DNA from: Fidelibacterota bacterium TCS55
GTDB taxonomy: Bacteria; Fidelibacterota; Marinisomatia; Marinisomatales; TCS55
DNA length: 9,829 nt
Direction: 5' to 3'
Assembly (NCBI GenBank): GCA_905182385.1
Contig: CAJJBS010000039.1
Span: 1-9,829 of the forward strand
Below the pieces are notes generated by a model, which did not search any database, was not told where the DNA came from, and saw nothing but the letters and a program-made list of their open reading frames with translations. Position numbers and translations under genes: made by a program. Positions 6,514 through 9,829 of the stretch are shown piece by piece (positions within the stretch are counted from its first letter, which is position 1; every line of letters starts with the position of its first letter).

Positions 6514-7434
6514 TTAGAATAATAAATAAATAAAAGTTATGTAACCAATTAATAAGGTTATTGAAGTATACCTATTAATTGGTTGTGGTAATTTAGCAAC
6601 TACAAACATAGCAAATGCATAAGCAAGCATAAACAATACTTCTTTGCCCATAACACCTTTAGGTGAATCCAAAGGATAAATAATAGATGTTAAGCCTAAG
6701 ACTGAAAGTATATTAAAAATATTAGAACCTATAATGTTGCCAACTGAAATAGCACTTTCTTTATGAAAAGCTGCCATTGCTGAGGTTGCTAATTCAGGAA
6801 GAGATGTTCCAAAAGCAACGACACTCATTCCTATTACAACTTCTGATAAACCAAAATATCTCGCAATATATATTGCACCATCAACAAATATCTCTGCACC
6901 AATGGATAAAAAGGCAATACCTCCTAAAACATATATAATAAGTTTCATCATTTTAAAATTAACTACTTCTTCAGATATGCTTTGATCAGTTATGGGGCTT
7001 TTAATAGAATATAAAATATAGAATACTAAACTAATTACTAATACGATACCCTCAAATTGGCTGATTCGCCCATCAAAAGCAAAAAGGATGAAAAGCCCAC
7101 ATGAAATTAAATAAACAAATAAATCTCGTTTGATATAATCATATTTAACAGATATTGGAAAAATAAAAGAACTTAAGCCAAGTACTAAACCCACATTAGC
7201 TACGTTTGATCCAATTACATTTCCTACCGCTATAGCAGAACTTCCCTCTAACGCTGATATTATACTAACAATAAGCTCTGGCAATGAAGTTCCAAAGGCA
7301 ACTACAGTTAAACCAATTACCAAAGATGGGATACCTAACTTTCGAGCGATATTAGAGGAACCTTTTACAATCCATTCAGAGCCGTAGTAAAGCATACATG
7401 AACCAATAAAAAGATATAATAAGCTATTAAACAT
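6514..7434 (-). CDS. Calcium/sodium antiporter, CaCA family (YrbG-like)
   Basis: This is an inner-membrane cation/Ca2+ exchanger, expected to use a Na+ or H+ gradient to export Ca2+. The 306 residues are almost entirely hydrophobic helices (about ten) arranged as two homologous halves. Each half carries the alpha-repeat that forms the ion-binding site: VVAFGTSLPEL (44-54) with GNVIGSN (71-77), and VVAFGTSLPEL (205-215) with GNIIGSN (232-238). The glutamates at 53 and 214 are the key Ca2+ ligands of the family. The length matches the short bacterial YrbG-type members with no large cytoplasmic loop. The ATG lies four bases after the nadD stop. Ion specificity cannot be told from sequence alone. 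Confidence 0.93.
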   Translation of the reverse strand: MFNSLLYLFIGSCMLYYGSEWIVKGSSNIARKLGIPSLVIGLTVVAFGTSLPELIVSIISALEGSSAIAVGNVIGSNVANVGLVLGLSSFIFPISVKYDYIKRDLFVYLISCGLFILFAFDGRISQFEGIVLVISLVFYILYSIKSPITDQSISEEVVNFKMMKLIIYVLGGIAFLSIGAEIFVDGAIYIARYFGLSEVVIGMSVVAFGTSLPELATSAMAAFHKESAISVGNIIGSNIFNILSVLGLTSIIYPLDSPKGVMGKEVLFMLAYAFAMFVVAKLPQPINRYTSITLLIGYITFIYLLF

Positions 7435-7438
7435 TAAA

Positions 7439-8020
7439 TTAATAAATCTTATTTTCGTTAATAAATTCCCAAACTGGTTGTGTCACCATATAGCGAATTG
7501 TTTTATCTTGAGACCATCTATCTCTTATTTGAGTAGAAGAAATTTCAATTCTTGGAATATTAGCAAACTGAATTCGTGCAAGAATCCAATTTGGAATATC
7601 ACTTGGTCTAAATCCAGGACGAATAGCAACAATAAGTTTACATTCTTTTAGAATTTCTTTTGGATTTTTCCATGTTTGAAATTGTTTTAAAGAATCGCTA
7701 CCAATAAGATAAAAAAGGTCATTTGTTAGGGTTTTCGTTTCTTCTTTATAAGATAAAATCGTATCTAAAGAGTATGAAACGCCTCCCCTTTTAATCTCAT
7801 TATCTGATATAATAAAGTTTGGATTATCCTTAATTGCAATCTTTAACATTTCAATTCTAGCGTCAACAGGAGATATTTTTGCATTAATTTTATGAGGTGG
7901 CGTATGAGCTGGAACAAAAACAATACGATCAAAATGCTCCGCTTCAAAAATAGTTTGGGCAACAATTAAATGTCCAAAGTGTGGTGGGTCAAATGTTCCA
8001 CCAAAAAGACAAGTCTTCAA
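7439..8020 (-). CDS. nadD: Nicotinate-nucleotide adenylyltransferase NadD
   Basis: NadD joins nicotinate mononucleotide and ATP to make deamido-NAD+ (nicotinate adenine dinucleotide) with release of pyrophosphate, an essential step of NAD biosynthesis in the cytoplasm. The 193 residues show the nucleotidyltransferase fold: GGTFDPPHFGHL near the N-terminus with the HxGH motif at 14-17, the VPAHTPPHK segment typical of NadD, and the ISSTQIR motif (160-166) that binds ATP phosphates. The start is TTG at 8020. It is the only workable choice, because the family begins just before GGTFDP and no ATG is nearby. This TTG overlaps the bamD stop by three bases in the string TTGA, and GGA lies about six bases upstream. 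Length is normal for the family. Confidence 0.95.
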   Translation of the reverse strand: MKTCLFGGTFDPPHFGHLIVAQTIFEAEHFDRIVFVPAHTPPHKINAKISPVDARIEMLKIAIKDNPNFIISDNEIKRGGVSYSLDTILSYKEETKTLTNDLFYLIGSDSLKQFQTWKNPKEILKECKLIVAIRPGFRPSDIPNWILARIQFANIPRIEISSTQIRDRWSQDKTIRYMVTQPVWEFINENKIY

Positions 8021-8784
8021 TCTAGTTCCAGTCTATCAAGAACCCGTTTTTGAACAAACCACGCATCAACAAGGTCATCCATTTCAATTTTTTCTATATG
8101 CTCTCGTTTTAAATCGTAATATAGTTTTGCTTCTTCGAACTCATCTTTATATATATGACAAGCTATTATTTTCATATGTGCTAATTCAATAAAATCTGTA
8201 TCATAATAATTTTTAATCACTTTTTTAAAACCTAACATAGCAGCGCTATACTCTTCCATCTTCATATATAAAAGACCTGAATTATATGCTTTGTTAGATA
8301 GCTTCTCTCTTAAAACTAAAATTTCTTCTTGAGCTTTTAGCCTATTATCTGAACTAGGGTAATCATCAATATATTCTTGAAGTTTTTCTAATGCTTTTTC
8401 ACTATAGGTTTGATCTCTAAAATACTTTGGAGACATTCTAACATAAGCTTCACATATTCTATACCTTGCACGCTCAACATAAGGACTGAACGGCATACGT
8501 CTTATCAGTCTATCATATTCAGCAATAGCAAGAAGCTCTTCTTTTTTTGCATAAAAATGAGATTCTCCTAAAAAAAATAAAGCATCATCGCCTAATTCTG
8601 TATGAGAAGCACCAATTACTACACTGTTAAAATGAGTTTGAGCCTTAACAAATTTCTTTTTAGATAAAGCAGTTTTGCCTTTTTCAAACTCTAAGTCATA
8701 ATCTGTATCTCTTAGGTTGTTTTTATTAGAACAGGCAGTAATAATAAAACTTAAAGCTATAAGATTAATTAATAAAATTTTCAT
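8017..8784 (-). CDS. bamD: Outer membrane protein assembly factor BamD (lipoprotein)
   Basis: BamD is the essential lipoprotein of the BAM complex, which inserts beta-barrel proteins into the outer membrane with BamA. The 255-residue precursor has a signal peptide ending in the lipobox ITAC with Cys18 as the lipidated residue. The mature part is built of TPR-like helical pairs. The family-typical pattern is present: SPYVERARYR, then FRDQTYSEKALEKLQEYIDD followed by YPSS, then a pair with AAMLGFKKVIKNYYDT, where most BamD proteins have yPdT-like segments. A good ribosome site (AAGGA, seven bases before the ATG at 8784) supports the start. The DUF5683 gene lies 36 bases upstream and nadD overlaps its end. 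A generic TPR lipoprotein is the alternative, but the DQ...YP spacing favours BamD. Confidence 0.88.
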   Translation of the reverse strand: MKILLINLIALSFIITACSNKNNLRDTDYDLEFEKGKTALSKKKFVKAQTHFNSVVIGASHTELGDDALFFLGESHFYAKKEELLAIAEYDRLIRRMPFSPYVERARYRICEAYVRMSPKYFRDQTYSEKALEKLQEYIDDYPSSDNRLKAQEEILVLREKLSNKAYNSGLLYMKMEEYSAAMLGFKKVIKNYYDTDFIELAHMKIIACHIYKDEFEEAKLYYDLKREHIEKIEMDDLVDAWFVQKRVLDRLELD

Positions 8785-8820
8785 TAAATATCCTTATTAA
8801 TAAAAAAAATAGAAATGAAT

Positions 8821-9645
8821 TTACCACGCATAAGTGATTTGAACACCACCAACTGCCCACTTATTTATAGAACCATAATTTAAACGTATATTTGGTAAGT
8901 TATTCATTCTATTTGATACAATAGCAGCATCTAATGCACTAATAATATGATTAAACATCATAGAAGTTATAGCATAACGTGAATAGTGCTTGAGTTGGTT
9001 GCTGTCATATCTAAGGTTACGGTAATAATTTTTATTTTTTGTTAAGATAATAGATTCAACGTTCCCTTTTTGGAGAGTATACCAGTTGCCTTTATTATCA
9101 TAAGGATTATCGTATTCATCATCCCAACCACCTACAAATTGATCATACTTTCCAATGTTTTCATAAAAATCTCTATTTCTTATAACAGAAATATTATTCC
9201 AATCATAAGTTTCAATTAAATCATTTAATTCATCTGTGAAATAATAATCACCATTTATATTTAAACTAAGCTTATGAGTACCAATTAATATTTTTTCCCA
9301 ATTAGTTGGGAAAATTAAACGTGTATTATTAAACCACCTTTCTAGAGTCCAATGGTTATCGCCATACTGTTCAAAATTTCTACGGATATTTTCAGCTTTA
9401 TTAGATAGTTTAATTGAAGAAAATAAACTTATAGCTTCAACTCCAGCAAAAATAGCTGTCTTCCACCACAAATCATTGTTTTCAACTTGACCCCATCCAG
9501 GTATTAATAGTGATTTAAACATTGCTTTTGTATTGAGTGGTAATGATAATGAATCTTGTTTAATAGAATAACTTTTAACATTGTAAAGATCATATTGTGA
9601 AAAAATTAAATTATGCGATAAAAATAAGTATATAAATATCTTCAA
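8821..9645 (-). CDS. DUF5683-like envelope protein of unknown function
   Basis: The gene begins with TTG at 9645, directly after the TAA of the preceding gene. This start is preferred because it gives a signal peptide (KIFIYLFLSHNLIFS, then QYD), while the first internal ATG is at residue 42 and would remove it. Residues 42-80 (MFKSLLIPGWGQVENNDLWW and the hydrophobic stretch after it) and the segment MMFNHIISALDAAI near the C-terminus match my recollection of DUF5683, a domain found in FCB-group bacteria. The last residues (VGGVQITYAW) look like a terminal beta strand. The 274-residue protein is thus exported and probably associated with the envelope. No catalytic residues are evident. Its neighbours are an outer-membrane barrel and bamD, which fits an outer-membrane role, but no function is established. 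Confidence 0.82.
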   Translation of the reverse strand: MKIFIYLFLSHNLIFSQYDLYNVKSYSIKQDSLSLPLNTKAMFKSLLIPGWGQVENNDLWWKTAIFAGVEAISLFSSIKLSNKAENIRRNFEQYGDNHWTLERWFNNTRLIFPTNWEKILIGTHKLSLNINGDYYFTDELNDLIETYDWNNISVIRNRDFYENIGKYDQFVGGWDDEYDNPYDNKGNWYTLQKGNVESIILTKNKNYYRNLRYDSNQLKHYSRYAITSMMFNHIISALDAAIVSNRMNNLPNIRLNYGSINKWAVGGVQITYAW

Positions 9646-9829
9646 TTAAAACCCAAATAAAATTGATAAATAGTAACGAGTTTCACCACCATAAGATAAG
9701 GGAATACCATCTCCTATATCCATTATAAAAGTATCAATACCTTTGTGCATTTCAAATCCAATAGCTGTAGGGTAATTATAGAATGAATAACCCGCAAATC
9801 TACTTTCTAAACCAATAGATTTTTTTATA
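9646..9829 (-). CDS. C-terminus of a probable outer-membrane beta-barrel protein (partial)
   Basis: Only the last 60 residues and the stop (TAA at 9648-9646) are inside the window; the start lies beyond position 9829. The visible segment alternates aromatic/hydrophobic and polar residues in strand-sized blocks (LESRFAGYSFYNYP, then TAIGFEMHKGIDTFIMDIG) and ends with RYYLSILFGF. A last strand finishing in phenylalanine is the usual BAM recognition signal of outer-membrane barrels. Which barrel this is cannot be told from so short a piece. The stop abuts the TTG start of the DUF5683-like gene, so the two are likely in one transcript, a few genes ahead of bamD. Confidence 0.65.
   Translation of the reverse strand, partial: IKKSIGLESRFAGYSFYNYPTAIGFEMHKGIDTFIMDIGDGIPLSYGGETRYYLSILFGF

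Noticed and set aside
1..9829. Mobile elements, CRISPR arrays, tRNA or rRNA genes, riboswitches
   Set aside because: I looked for transposase or integrase motifs, regularly spaced repeats and cloverleaf or rRNA-like stretches and saw none; almost all of the window is accounted for by intact housekeeping genes.

Overview
This is an AT-rich chromosomal segment in which every gene I can support lies on the minus strand, so transcription runs from high to low coordinates. The gene content is ordinary vertically inherited housekeeping and envelope DNA: no transposase, integrase, phage gene, CRISPR array, tRNA or rRNA was seen. A BamD-type lipoprotein and the C-terminus of a likely outer-membrane beta-barrel point to a diderm. 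The DUF5683-like protein, the strong A/T bias and the short spacers would fit an FCB-group bacterium such as Candidatus Marinimicrobia (SAR406). That placement is inference from gene content, not a computed result.

Reading in the direction of transcription, the first block (9829 to 4963) is a tightly packed run that looks like one operon. It holds the C-terminus of a probable outer-membrane beta-barrel protein, a DUF5683-like secreted or envelope protein, the BamD lipoprotein, nicotinate-nucleotide adenylyltransferase NadD, a CaCA-family Ca2+/Na+ antiporter, and the division ABC pair FtsE-FtsX. Genes in this run abut, overlap by a few bases or are separated by at most about 36 bases. Two of them, nadD and the DUF5683 gene, use TTG starts at the junctions.

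The second block (4905 to 2218) is a heat-shock cluster, hrcA-grpE-dnaJ, with all three genes overlapping. A sigma70-like promoter sits in the 57-base gap after ftsX. dnaK is absent from the cluster, and I saw no CIRCE operator (the usual HrcA target) anywhere in the window.

A 222-base spacer (1996-2217) follows. It carries two 15-base direct repeats (14/15 identical) exactly 63 bases apart, each containing a possible -10 box, plus a weak stem-loop.

The last block (1995 to 1, running off the window edge) is the least understood. It has a 257-residue single-pass membrane protein that I do not recognise. Next comes a GTG-started gene for a cytoplasmic domain remotely like PilM/GspL, joined through a lysine-rich stretch to one membrane helix and an outside segment. 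The pair may be part of a pilus- or type II secretion-like assembly platform, but that is a hypothesis.
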